Assembly (NCBI GenBank): GCA_037975125.1
Contig: JAJQOW010000223.1
Coordinates: forward strand, 62,001-126,000
Length of the DNA: 64,000 nucleotides
Origin: Latrodectus hesperus
Lineage: Eukaryota; Arthropoda; Arachnida; Araneae; Theridiidae
Direction of reading: 5' to 3'
The position numbers were made by a program, and so were the translations under genes. Shown here piece by piece: positions 29,976 to 40,729 of this stretch (the first letter of the stretch is position 1; each line of letters starts with the position of its first letter). The notes beneath the pieces are model-generated. The model was not told the DNA's origin. It was given only the letters and a program-made list of their open reading frames with translations, and made no database searches.

Positions 29976-31112
29976 ATGGGATCACAAATATTCTCATCTC
30001 TCCCACGGGAGCATACTTTTAAGCTAATAAAAGCAAGATTTTACATTGTGAAAAGGAAGGAGGGTACCGTTGATAATGTATCCCCTTTCCTAATCCAAAA
30101 AGGTATCAGTGGCAGTATCCGCGAAGTAAAGAGCATTCGGAAACTTCGTTCTGGTGATTTGATGGTTGAAGTTGCTTCAGATGCACAAGCAGCTCTGATT
30201 AGCAACATGAATACGCTAGCCAACCTTGAGGTGTCCGTCCAACCTCATATGAACCTTAACATCTCACGTGGTGTGGTATCCGCCAAGGATTTGCTAAATA
30301 CGCCAACGGACGAGATCTTAGAAAATCTCATAGATCAAAAGGTCTGTGCTGTAAAACGCATCACTATCAGACGAGATGGGCAGTTTATTAATACTAAACA
30401 TCTCGTACTGACATTTGCGACGCCAGACCTACCGCAGCATATTAAAGCTGCGTATATGCATCTATCCGTTAGGCCGTTCATTCCAAATCCTTTGCGTTGT
30501 TTCCAGTGCCAGAGATTTGGACACTCCAAAGCGGCTTGCCGGGGCAAACTGACTTGCGCTCGCTGCGCAGCAGTTGGCCACGACAGCTCGTCTTGTACTG
30601 CAAAGGAGAGGTGTGTCAACTGTAAAGGTGACCACCCCTCCTACGCTAGAATTTGTCCCATCTGGATACTGGAAAAAGAGATCACAACCACTAAAGTTAA
30701 AAATAATTGTTCATACCCTGAGGCAAGACGTGCTGTCACAGCACGTACACCTCAAGCAGGAGTTAGCTATGCATCTGTCGCCGCTAAGGTCACCAGAACA
30801 GCTAGTACACAAACCGATGCTCTTTCACTTCCACTAGTCAAATTACCCCTGACATCTGATAAAAGCCCAAAATCAACCTCTACTACTATTCAACGTAGAA
30901 AAGCTCCGATGGCTAAGTCTAAAGCCATGAAGGCCTTAAAATTAAAATCTGCAAAAGAGGGCAAAATTAGGCCCTCTATATCCACCCGTAAAGCCTTAAA
31001 CCTGGAGGCTGACGCTGTTTCCCTACATCCCTCGGACGATGATTTATCGCTCGAGGAGATGTCGGATGACATGCCTTCCAGCTCCGGGAAAGGAGCTTTT
31101 CAAATTCAATAA
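29976..31112 (+). CDS. Family A ORF1 of A6
   Basis: 378 codons, intact, ATG 29976 (MGSQIFSSLPREHTF). The first 90 residues differ clearly from A3/A5 (KLIKARFYIVKRKEGTVDNVSPFLIQKGISGSIREVKSIRKLRSGDLMVEVASDAQAALISNMN), while the rest is close to identical. That suggests either fast evolution of the N-terminus or recombination. The three CCHC knuckles are complete. The C-terminal Lys-rich linker and acidic end are conserved. Confidence 0.87.
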   Translation: MGSQIFSSLPREHTFKLIKARFYIVKRKEGTVDNVSPFLIQKGISGSIREVKSIRKLRSGDLMVEVASDAQAALISNMNTLANLEVSVQPHMNLNISRGVVSAKDLLNTPTDEILENLIDQKVCAVKRITIRRDGQFINTKHLVLTFATPDLPQHIKAAYMHLSVRPFIPNPLRCFQCQRFGHSKAACRGKLTCARCAAVGHDSSSCTAKERCVNCKGDHPSYARICPIWILEKEITTTKVKNNCSYPEARRAVTARTPQAGVSYASVAAKVTRTASTQTDALSLPLVKLPLTSDKSPKSTSTTIQRRKAPMAKSKAMKALKLKSAKEGKIRPSISTRKALNLEADAVSLHPSDDDLSLEEMSDDMPSSSGKGAFQIQ

Positions 31113-34100
31113 TAACTTCCTTTGTTTCTTGGAACTGCCATGGTTTGCGTTCTCATCATAATGACATCAAGTCTATAATTTCAGCCTACAACCCCGCATG
31201 TGTTGCACTTCAGGAAACATTCCTGAAGTCCAGCAATAACATTTCCATGCGTGGGTTTAGAAGCTTTAGAAAAGACTGTGGTGACGATGGTGCAGTGTCT
31301 GGAGGTGTTTGTATATTAACATCAAATACTTTTCCCAGTTCTGCCCATCCATTGAATACTAGCCTACAGGCTGTTGCTGTGAGAATTCACACATCATGTT
31401 TGTTGATAGTCTGTAGTTTGTATTTGCCACCACACGATGTCATCCGCCAAGAGGAACTTGATGCATTAATAGATCAGCCGCCAACACCATTTTTGTTGTT
31501 AGGTGACTTTAACGGCCATAGTTCTTTGTGGGGAAATGATGATACTAATTCTCGCGGTCGGCAGATAGAGCGTTTTATTTCAGATAATAGTCTCTGTCTG
31601 CTGAATACCGACGAGAAGACATATTTCCATGTACCCACAAGAACGTTTCATTCTCTCGATCTAGCCATCTGTTCTCCATCTCTTCTGCCATTGTTAAATC
31701 TAATAGTAGGAAATGATCTGCATAACAGCGATCATTTTCCTCTCGTCATCTCCCAGACTGGAGGTAGTAGTGTAAGACAACGCTTACCTACTTACGTGTA
31801 CAGTCGGGCAGATTGGACGTTATTTACACAATTGGCAGTTGTTGATAACGAAATGGTTATGATCGATGATATTGATAATGCCGTATCTAAAGTCACTGAA
31901 ATAATGATAAATGCAGCTGATGCATCCATACCTAAGAGTTCCTCTGTACCACACAGGCGTTGCAAACCTTGGTGGAACAAAGAATGCCAACAAACTTATA
32001 GAAAACAAAGGAAGTTATGGGGGTTATTTCGGAGGTACCCCACAACGGAGAATCTTATCGCCTTTAAGAGAGCAAAAGCATTAGCTCGCAGAGCTCGTCG
32101 TCGAAGTCAGAAGGAATCCTGATCTCGCTATGTATCCTCAATTACTTCTTCCACATCCAGTAAACAGTTGTGGAGAAGAGTGAAAGCAGCCAATGGAATA
32201 TATAGAGAATTTTCTATTCCTATTTTGAAATCCGGAGCTGCTATATACTCTTCTCCTAAGGACATCGCTAACGTCCTTGGTGAAACCTTTGCTAGCGTCT
32301 CAAGCAACGACTCTTATAGTCCTTCGTTCTTAAGGACAAAGAGTCGTGCTGAGAGAACACCAATTCGTTTCAACCATGGACAAGCTTTGCCTTACAACTG
32401 TGAATTTCTGATGTTGGAATTGAAGAGAGCATTACAGCAGACCCATGATACTAGCCCAGGACCAGATGGAATCAGCTATCAAATGCTTCGTCATTTAAGT
32501 CCAGATTCCCTGTTGAACTTACTTTATCTATTCAATAGGATCTGGACTGAAAATAAATTTCCATCACTTTGGAGCGAAGCAATAGTGATTCCAATCCTTA
32601 AGGCTGGTAAGGATCCTTCTGTTCCTTCAAGTTATCGACCAATAGCTCTGACGAGTTGCGTGTGTAAGACTCTCGAACGTATGGTCAATTCCCGCCTCAC
32701 CTATGTCTTAGAAATAAATAAATATATCCATCTCAATCAGAGTGGCTTCCGTAAAGGAAGGTCCACTCTTGATAATATTACATACTTGGAAACGCAGATC
32801 CGCAATGCATTTGTGCGGAGGAATCATCTCGTTTCCATTTTCTTCGACATAGAGAAGGCTTATGACCGTACGTGGCGTTATGGAATTATCCGTAGGATGT
32901 ATGATTTTGGCTTTAGGGGTAATTTGCCGATATTTATACAAAACTTTTTACGCTCCCGTGGTTTTAAAGTTGGTATTGGTTCAACCTTTTCCAATACTTT
33001 TAACCAACCTGAAGGTGTTCCTCAGGGAAGTATTTTAAGTGTCACCCTTTTTAATCTTCATATCAGTAGCATACTTCATCAACTTTCACCTCATGTTCAT
33101 GGTACCTTATACGTTGATGACCTGCAAATATCTTGTGAAGGGTCTAACATGAATTTAATTGAGAGACAATTACAAACATCAGTTAATAAAATTGCTGCAT
33201 TGTGTGCTGAGAATGGCCATACATTATCTCCTAGCAAGAGCAATTGTGTCCATTTCTGCAGGAAGACTAGCCTCCACAATGATCCCGTCATTCGTATAAA
33301 CAACACACCTATACCAGTAGTCAGTGAGGTAAAATTCCTCGGAGTGATATTTGACCGTAAATTAACCTTTCTTCCGCATATACTATATTTGCGGAAGAAG
33401 TGCGAGCGATCGCTTAATATCCTCAAGGTGCTTTCAAATACATCTTGGGGTGCTGATCGCACGTCACTCCTCCGAGTTTACCAATCATTAATTTTATCTC
33501 GCATAGACTACGGTTGTGTTGTTTACGGATCAACTAGGTCTTCAGTTTTACGCAGACTGGACACTGTCCATCATTCTGCTCTGAGAATATGTTCTGGCGC
33601 ATTCCGCACATCTCCCGTCCAGAGTCTATACGTGATTTGCCATCAATTACCGTTAGACCTGAGACGTATGCAGCAGTCTCTCAGTTATTATGTTAAGATC
33701 ATGTCGACCCCTGACCATCTAATACATTCCATGATACCTAATGCCTCAATTAAAAGACTATATGATGCTCATCCAATGAGCATCCCACCTTTACTCACAA
33801 GAGCCAAATCACATCTCTGGCTCACAGACCTATGTGATGTTCGGATAGAGTCAATTAATCAATTTCTCTATCCTTCTTGGTATGAACCAACAAATACTTT
33901 TATAAATACCTTTGCTCAGTTTAAAAAATCCGACACAACACCTATTGTTTTTCAACAGCTATACTATTCTCATCGCTGTCAGTATCAATCATATAAACCT
34001 GTATTCACAGATGGCTCTAAAACAGCAGGACATGTGGGCTGTGGAATTTTTATTAATAATACAGATTTTAATTACAGCCTACATCCATCCTGCTCCATCT

Positions 34101-34792
34101 TTACTGCTGAAGCAACCGCAATCTACTACGCGCTTCAGCATGTGAATACAGACGATTATCATCAATATTGTATATATACTGACAGCATGAGTATTATTGA
34201 AGCCTTGAAAAACAATAGTGTTATCTGTCATCCTGTTGTGTCGAGAGTTTTTAAAGCATTGGATTCCCTTGCTGGCAAGGGAAAAGAAATTGTATTTTGT
34301 TGGATACCAAGCCACATGGGTCTTGAAGGCAATGAGAGAGCAGATGCAGCTGCAAAGGCTGCATCAGATCCAATTTTACCATCGGTTCCTCTCTCAGATG
34401 TGTGAAAGGCTATAAAAAGTTTTATATATGGTCTTTGGCAGGAATCATGGAACTTGCAGGTCGTCAACAAATTACATACTATTTTCCCATACCTCACTTC
34501 ATTATCAGTTTTACCGTTACGAAGGACTGATGTTAGATTAACTCGCCTTCGTATCGGACACACACGTTTCACACACAGACATTTATTTTTAAATGAACTA
34601 AATCCATGGTGTGAAACGTGTGATGAACCATTTACTATTTATCACATTTTAATTTCATGTTCCACTTTTAACGTCTACCGTTTTAAATTTTTTAAAACAA
34701 ACCTTTTAACTATGTTTGATTTGCTGGGGGAGCCACCCCACAGAAACCTATTTGCATATTTAAGAGCAATAGGTTTTTTAAATTTTATATAA
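31109..34792 (+). pseudogene. Family A ORF2 of A6, two TGA codons, no frameshift
   Basis: A single frame from the ATAACTTCC entry to 34792, about 1227 codons, with TGA at 32120-32122 (TGG in the other copies, SQKESW) and at 34403-34405 (AGA elsewhere, SDVRK). All EN motifs (SWNCHGLRS, QETF, GDFNGHSSLWG, SDHFPLV), RT motifs (GPDGIS, QSGFRKGRST, FFDIEKAYDRTW, GVPQGSILS, LYVDDLQI) and RNase H motifs (FTDGS, AEATAI, IYTDS, WIPSHMGLEGNERADAAA) are intact, as is WCETCDEPFTIYHILISC at the end. Only two substitutions separate it from an uninterrupted frame, so it is recent. Confidence 0.9.
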
Positions 34793-35073
34793 TTTCTAAA
34801 TTTATATTTATACATTTTAAAATTTATATATATTTGATTTATTTTATTTTATATTTTATTATATATGGATTTTAAAATAATTTATACACTAATTTTTGTT
34901 TTTTAACATTTTAATGTTGCTTGGGTTTTCAAAAGAAATACATATTTATAAATAAAATAAATAAATAAATAAATAAAGTAAATAATATAAAATATATTTT
35001 TCGAAAAATTTATTCTTGGCGCAGCATGTCCATCTTTGGACCTTGCGCCATAAAACCCAACCAACCAACCAAC

Positions 35074-37110
35074 CTGGCAGAGTTCGCATACCATACAGGA
35101 CTGCCGTAGAGGATGACGCTCTCGATGACCGCTGCGTAAATCAACTTTAGGACAGTAGGCTGTAATCCCCAGGTAGCGCGGGAAATCCGGGCCAACTTGT
35201 TCTGGAGGCAGTCAACTTTCTCCTTGATGGAATTTAGATGGCACATCCAGGTGAGCTTGGGATCTAAGGTGACTCCTAGATACTTCAGCTCGTTGGTGTA
35301 GCGGATTCGATTTCCGGCGATGGCGATTCCCGGGCGTCTGGTTATGTCCTTGTGCGGAACGAAGATGGTGTATTCACACTTTTGCACACTCAGGGTTAGC
35401 TTGAACTTGCTAGTCCAGTCCTGGACTAACTTGAGTGGCCTGATGGCTTGCTTAGTAAACTTGAAATAGGAGCTATTAGTTAGGAGGATGGCAATGTCAT
35501 CTGCGAACGCCTGGCAATGGATAGAAGTCCCGAAGTCCTGGTTTAAGAGCTCATTTGCAATTAGGAGCCATAGGAAGGGTCCCAAACAGTAGCCTTGGGG
35601 AATTCCAATGTCGTAGCTGCAGTGGTCTCCGTCATCATTGATGTATGTCCTATGTTTCAGGAAGGAGTTGACTAATCCTAGGATGTTGGGAGGAGTCTCG
35701 AAATTCCGGAGTAGCTGCAGGATATCCTTCCATCTGGCACTGTTGAAAGCATTCTTTATGTCTAAAGAGATTAGACAGGAGAAGTGCTTTCTCTACTTGG
35801 CATTCCTGATCCTAAGGACGAGTTCTCGAAGAGCATCATTCGTGCTTCTACCTCTGAGGAATCCAAATTGATAGGGGTTGAGGAGCTGATTTTCCTGGAA
35901 GTGATGGTACAGTCTCCTCATCAAAAGTTTGTCGAGGATCTTGCCCCACACAGGTAAGAGGCAGATGGGCCGATAGGACTCTCTTAGGGATTTGTCTTTT
36001 CCTTCTTTCGTGATGAGGATAACCTTAGCCGTTTTCCAGTAGTTGGGAAAAGTCCTTTGATGCAGACAGATGTTTAGAACTCCCTGGAACCATTCTTGAT
36101 TGCAGTTGAAGATCTCTTGATAGATGTCCAGGAAAACCTCGTTGAATCCTGGCGCCTTATTGGGATCCATATCTTTGATGGTCTCATCGATTTCCTGGAT
36201 GGTGAATTCAGGCTGGTCCTGGATTGATTGGACGCCGTCCCAATCAATTGCCGGATCTCCAGTGAAGGGGAAGTGGAATTCTAGGATGGCATTTACTGAC
36301 ACTTTGGAATCTTTGGCTAGCTCTCCATTGCTAAGTCTGACCAAATCTTTGATCTGACTACGTCTGATTTTGTCCCGAATGATCTTGTAGTGGCTTCCGA
36401 AGGCATTCTTGTTGGTGACGCTCTCAAGATATTTCCTGAAAGCGTTCTTTTTGGTTTCCAGGACTAGCTTCCGGTAGGCAGAGGCCGCAAACTTGAACTC
36501 CACCTTCCTTTTCATTCTGGTCTCCATGTCATGCTCCTTCTGGAAACGCCTCCTCAATGCTCTAACTCTGCTGCGCTCCATCGTCAGCTCCTTCGTCCAC
36601 CAGTAATTGATTGGTCTCTTTTCATGCTTCTTTCGGTGTTTCCTACATAGCTCTATGATCTTGCTCTCTATGTCGTTGATGGATTGATTAATGCTCACGA
36701 GACTATCCAGGGAAAATCATTCACTAAGCCTGGAAGTTCGTCCTTAAAGTTTTCCCAGTCCAGATTTTGGGAGTTCCAACGCCAGTTACGGACTTGCTCA
36801 GCCTTCTTGAATCCGAATTGAAATGTCATCAGGTTGTGGTCGCTACCAGTGTGATGGTCCAGGATTGTCCAGTCGTTGATCTCATTGTTGGTGAGGTTCT
36901 TCGTGATCAAAAGATCAATCCAACTCTCACCCAGGGTGCTGGAGTAGGTTGGTAAGCAATCAATGCTGTTCTCGATGATGAGGGCGTGCCTTGCGGCAAA
37001 GTCCAAAACGGTCGGTCCTCTGTGATCAGAAGGCCTGGGGCTCCAAGTGGTGGATTTGGCATTGAAGTCTTCCATGATAAGCCACTTATCGTCACTGTAC
37101 TTCGATAGCA
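35074..37110 (-). pseudogene. B5, 5' piece: partial endonuclease and RT of family B ORF2
   Basis: 5'-truncated: it begins at 37110 inside the endonuclease (SKYSDDKWLIMEDFNAKSTTWSPRPSDHRGPTVLDF), directly after the terminal 15-mer of B6. GDFNAKS is changed to EDFNAKS. STLGESWIDLLIT and TGSDHNLMTF follow. Frameshifts lie near 36695 and between 35793 and 35585. RT motifs are VILITKEGKDKSLRESYRPICLLPVWGK, QFGFLRGRSTNDALREL, a degraded GIPQGYCLGPFLWL, CQAFADDIAILL and KYLGVTLDPKLTW. It stops at WYANSAR at the A6 duplication. The codon use is GC-rich as in B3. Confidence 0.85.
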
Positions 37111-37476
37111 TCATCAAGAGGGTAATACCAAGATAGAACCGTCCCACCCGAAGGTATACGGTGAAAGAGTCGCCGATAGTACTCCCGCAGTTCGAGAGAC
37201 AGGTCCGGAGACTAAAAAATCTCAAGCGCCATTTCGGCGAAAAGTATTGGTTCCAACAAGTAACTCGCCGTCTGACTGAAAGATTTGTTTTTCCATTTCT
37301 TTATTAGAGTTATTTACAAAACAAACAGTGAGTAATACAAAGTGAAGATTTTACAAAGTAACAAAATTTGAGTAGTTATTTACAACAGTTAGTAGCATTA
37401 TTTACAATTGGAGTTGTTATTTACAAAGGTGTTTGATTTAATACATTAGTGTGAGCTGGGAGGGTGAGTAAAGTCC

Positions 37477-39064
37477 TTACTCGGTGTCTTCATCTTCCTT
37501 TAGACGTTCTAACTGGATTTGAAGTTCACTAAGCATGATGTCACGCATCCCTTTCCTAAAGCTAGGGAATTTAAGCAGTTCCTTGATTGACAGTTCGTCA
37601 AAGTGTGTTGGGAAGAGATTTTTTCTTATGTGGGCATAATTGTCACATTTGTAGACGAGATGTTCCGGGCTTTGTGATTCCTCATCATGCGGGCATCTGT
37701 CGTTTTGGTTATGGAAGCGTTTTCTATATGTGCCGAATGATCCATGGCCTGTCAATATCTGATTTAATAGGAAATCCGCGTTGAGTCTTTTCTTGTCTAC
37801 TTTGTTGTATATGTCAAATAATCTCCTAGTCTTATTGGAGTTATCCCAGATCTCCTGCCATTTAACTAACTCCCATTGGTGTGTTAGGGTCTTGAACTGC
37901 TGTCGACTGAGTTTAACTTTTCTTTGGTGTCCTATCTGTCCTGCAGCTTCCTTGGCCGCTGTGTCTGCTTCCTCATTAAATTTAACCCCTACATGGGCTT
38001 TGCACCAGTGTAGATAGAAGCATTGTGTGTGTAGTTTGTATAAGTCATTAATTTCCTTGAGGGTGTCATTCGTGTGCTTACCCCGTTCTAAGGCCGTGAA
38101 AACTGATCTCGAGTCGGAGTGAATGTGGCAGCTAGGAATGTCCTGACTGATTATGTATCTCATTGTTTCGAGTATGGCCATGGCTTCTGCTTCAAAAACG
38201 GAGGCTTCATTGTTGAGTCTAATTTGGATCTTATGAATTCTGTCATTTTGGCACATTATGATGGATGCGCATCCGACTTTGTCTTCAATTTTTGAGCCAT
38301 CGGTGTAGGCATAGTAAAGACTATGATCTGAATCGCTGTCCCACGGGATATGGCACTTGTCCCAGGGAGCCCGGTTGTCCGGTTGCTTAGTCCAAGCGTT
38401 AGTGTAGTTCCAGTTAATTCCATTTAGTTCAACGCTCTTGCCGCAATTCCAAAGTTCAAACCTCATCTTTAAAGATGCCGCCTTTAAATGTAGAGGAACG
38501 CAGCCTGACAGTATGTTTAATGCGTCCGTTGAGGTGGTCCTATAGGACTTGGTAAGTTTGATCAGTGCAATTCTTTGGATTTGTCCTAGTTTTTGATTGA
38601 TTTTTGTGGTGTCCCGGTACCAGACCTGACAACCATAAAGAATAATACTTTCCGTGACTTGGGTGTAGATTAGTTTTAAGACAACTGGTTTGAGTCCCCA
38701 AGTCACTCGAGCTATTCTGGCTAGTTTGTTTTGAATATTTCCGACTTTGTCTTTGACCTCGTTTAAGTGTGCCATCCAGCTTAATTTGGTGTCAAACCTT
38801 AATCCAAGATATTTAATTTCGTGTGCATAATCAATCCTATTGCCATTAATGAGTATGGGTGGTTTTCTAGTGATATCCTTGCCTGGCGTGAAAATGGTGA
38901 ATTTGCATTTGTGTATGCGGAGAGTTAAGCCGTATTTGTTTGTCCATGCGGTTACCAATTTAAGTGGTGCTTCCGCCAGCTTAGTGAAGTTGAAGTATGA
39001 GGTGGATGTGAGAGTTATGGCGATGTCATCAGCAAAGGCCTGGCAGTTGGCTCCTTGCCCAAAG
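37477..39064 (-). CDS. Family B ORF2 of B6, C-terminal third (RT end and RNase H)
   Basis: Open from the A7 junction to the stop at 37477 with no interruption. Reads QGANCQAFADDIAITLTS (catalytic Asp pair), then LTLRIHKCKFTIFTPGKDITRKPPI, HEIKYLGLRFDTKLSWMAHLNEVKDKVGNIQNKLARIARVTWGLKPVVLK, ALNILSGCVPLHLKAASLKMRFELW, and RNase H: YYAYTDGSKIEDKVGC, EAEAMAILETMRYI, HIHSDSRSVFTALERG and WCKAHVGVKFNEEADTAAKEAA. The CPHDEESQSPEHLVYKC zinc-like segment and the acidic end ERLKEDEDTE close it. It is cut off from its own 5' half by A7 and A8. Confidence 0.85.
39053..39064 (+). repeat. Target site duplication of A7 (partner at 44617-44628)
   Basis: CCTTGCCCAAAG, 12 bp, on both sides of A7; the first CC of the right copy merges with the AACC tail. 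Confidence 0.88.
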
Positions 39065-39598
39065 CCCCTCAGGGGGTTACCTTCTTTAGGTAAACACGGG
39101 TGTCACAATCCCGAGGTACCCTAGTGATCTATCCTCTTCTTTCTTTTCCCCTCTTCTCTACTCTTCTGCTTTTTCTTCCTTTTCTCCCTCAGTGTGGTTG
39201 CCTCGTAAGAGGTTGAGGGCTCCCCTTGAGTAGCTTTCGCCGCTCTGTTGCTATTAGCTACTCTTGAGGACTAAATCACCCACGTGTTTGCCGTGCGTGG
39301 AGACCCGTGTCCCTGGAAAGGAGGATCCTGGTAATTGAGGCCTCCAGAGACCAACACATTGCTTTGGCCTCTGCTTCAGGTAAACTGGAGGTGTGTTGTG
39401 GTCCTCAGCACATCAATCGGCTTTATGGATCAAGCGATCGGTACATCTACTGGGTGACTCGTTAAGGGTGGAGACCACTTCAGGGATGTACCGTGAGCGT
39501 ATGGGGACCGACTAGCATTGGTGCAATTAATGTGCATCCCCTCGTAGGGCTCCATGGTGGGTGGTGCCGTCTGGTCCCTGAATTTATATTCCTCCTAA
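39065..39598 (+). promoter_or_regulatory. Family A 5' UTR (A7)
   Basis: Leader with palindrome, GTTACC/GGTAAAC hairpin and pyrimidine tract ending CTCCCTCAG near 39193. The middle is almost identical to the other copies. After about 39,480 it diverges (GGGGACCGACTAGCATTGG...). The open frame seen in the leader of other copies is closed here by a TGA (TCTTGAGGAC), which argues against it being coding. Confidence 0.55.
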
Positions 39599-40715
39599 AT
39601 GGATAAAAATACTTTCTCTTCACTCCCTCGGGAGCAACAAATGTTAACATGTAGCGCCAAATTTTTTGTAATAAAAAGAATTGGAAATACATTTGAATAT
39701 GTTTCCCCTTTTCTTATTGAAAAATGTATAGCTTCACATATTGGAGCTGTTAAATCTATTAAGAAGTTGCGATCGGGTGTTCTGTTGATAGAGACTGCAT
39801 CCGACAAACAGTCAGTCCTGATGCAAAACATGAAAGCAATTGGTGACATTGCGGTAACTGTCGAACCACATAGAAATTTAAATTTTTCACGAGGAGTTAT
39901 CTCTTCGGAGGACTTGTTTCACACCCCAACCGATGAAATATTGGAAAATTTGAAAACCCAAAAAGTCTGCGCTGTAAAAAGAATTACGATCAAAAGAGAT
40001 GGCATAGTCCTAAACACAAAGCATCTCATTTTGACTTTCTCGACACCAGACTTGCCGCAAAATATTAAAGTTGCTTATATGCGATGTTCTGTTCGGCCTT
40101 TTATCCCTAATCCTCTAAGATGCTTCCAGTGTCAACGATTTGGACACTCTAAAATGGCTTGCAGAGGAAAACTCACTTGTGCCCGTTGTTCTGACGTTGG
40201 CCATGAAAGTACTACCTGCGAAGCCAAAGAAGTGTGTGTTAACTGTAAAGGTAACCACAATTTCTTATTCTAGATCTTGTCCCGTTTGGCAACAGGAAAA
40301 GGAAATTGTCACCATCAAAATTAAGAACAATGTTTCCTATTTAGAAGCTCGTCGGATAATTAGTTCCCGCACTCCCACTCCTGGTGTTAGCTATGCTACA
40401 ATAACAAAAAAAGTAACCCGATCCTGCAGCACTCAAACGGAAACAAATTCTGCTCCTACAGTTAGCTTTCTTCCGAAGCAAAAAACAATAGAAAATACTA
40501 CGCCCGTAATCGCCAAATCAGCTTTGGCAAAATCAAAAGCCTTAAAGGCTAGAAAATTAAAAATGGCCAAGGAAGGCGTTCGAAAGTCTTCCATAACAAC
40601 GAAAAAAGCTCTTCTCTGTCTGGATGCAGATACTGTCAAACTGCATCCATCAGATGATGATTTCAATTCGGAAGATTCATCTGAGATGACGATGAGCAAC
40701 AGTGATAAAGGTTAG
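39599..40715 (+). pseudogene. Family A ORF1 of A7, one frameshift
   Basis: ATG 39599 (MDKNTFSSLPREQQML). N-terminal half KFFVIKRIGNTFEYVSPFLIEKCIASHIGAVKSIKKLRSGVLLIETASDKQ and CAVKRITIKRDGIVLNTKHLILTFSTPDLP; knuckles CFQCQRFGHSKMAC, CARCSDVGHESTTC and CVNCKGNHN... The third knuckle is broken by one extra T at about 40263; the correct continuation (SYSRSCPVWQQEKEIV...) is in the next frame and runs to 40715. The C-terminus keeps the Lys-rich linker and acidic DDDFNSEDSSEM end. A single-base change separates it from an open gene. Confidence 0.85.
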
Positions 40716-40729
40716 AATATATTCCATTG

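Larger units (their letters stand above)
29444..35073 (+). mobile_element. Family A element A6 inserted in B5
   Basis: Full-length A copy of 5.63 kb with a clean 5' end (CCCCCTCAGGGGG), an intact ORF1, an ORF2 with two nonsense codons and no frameshift, and the normal 3' hairpin and AACC tail. A perfect 13-bp target duplication surrounds it. It is antisense to B5. Best example in the window of a complete family A insertion. Confidence 0.95.
37111..39064 (-). mobile_element. B6, 3' piece: end of RT, RNase H, 3' UTR and tail 4
   Basis: B6 runs from 47835 down to 37111, split by A8 and A7. This piece holds the last third of ORF2 (37477-39064), the 3' UTR with four UGUAAAUA motifs (plus TATTTACA at 37311, 37377, 37399 and 37418), and tail 4. 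On the plus strand: TCATCAAGAGGGTAA (37111-37125), hairpin ACCG (37138) with CGGT (37159), GTCGCCGATAGTACTCC (37169-37185), AGGTCCGGA (37201) and TCTGACTGAAAGATTTG (37271-37287). The B5 truncation point lies immediately below 37111. Confidence 0.88.
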
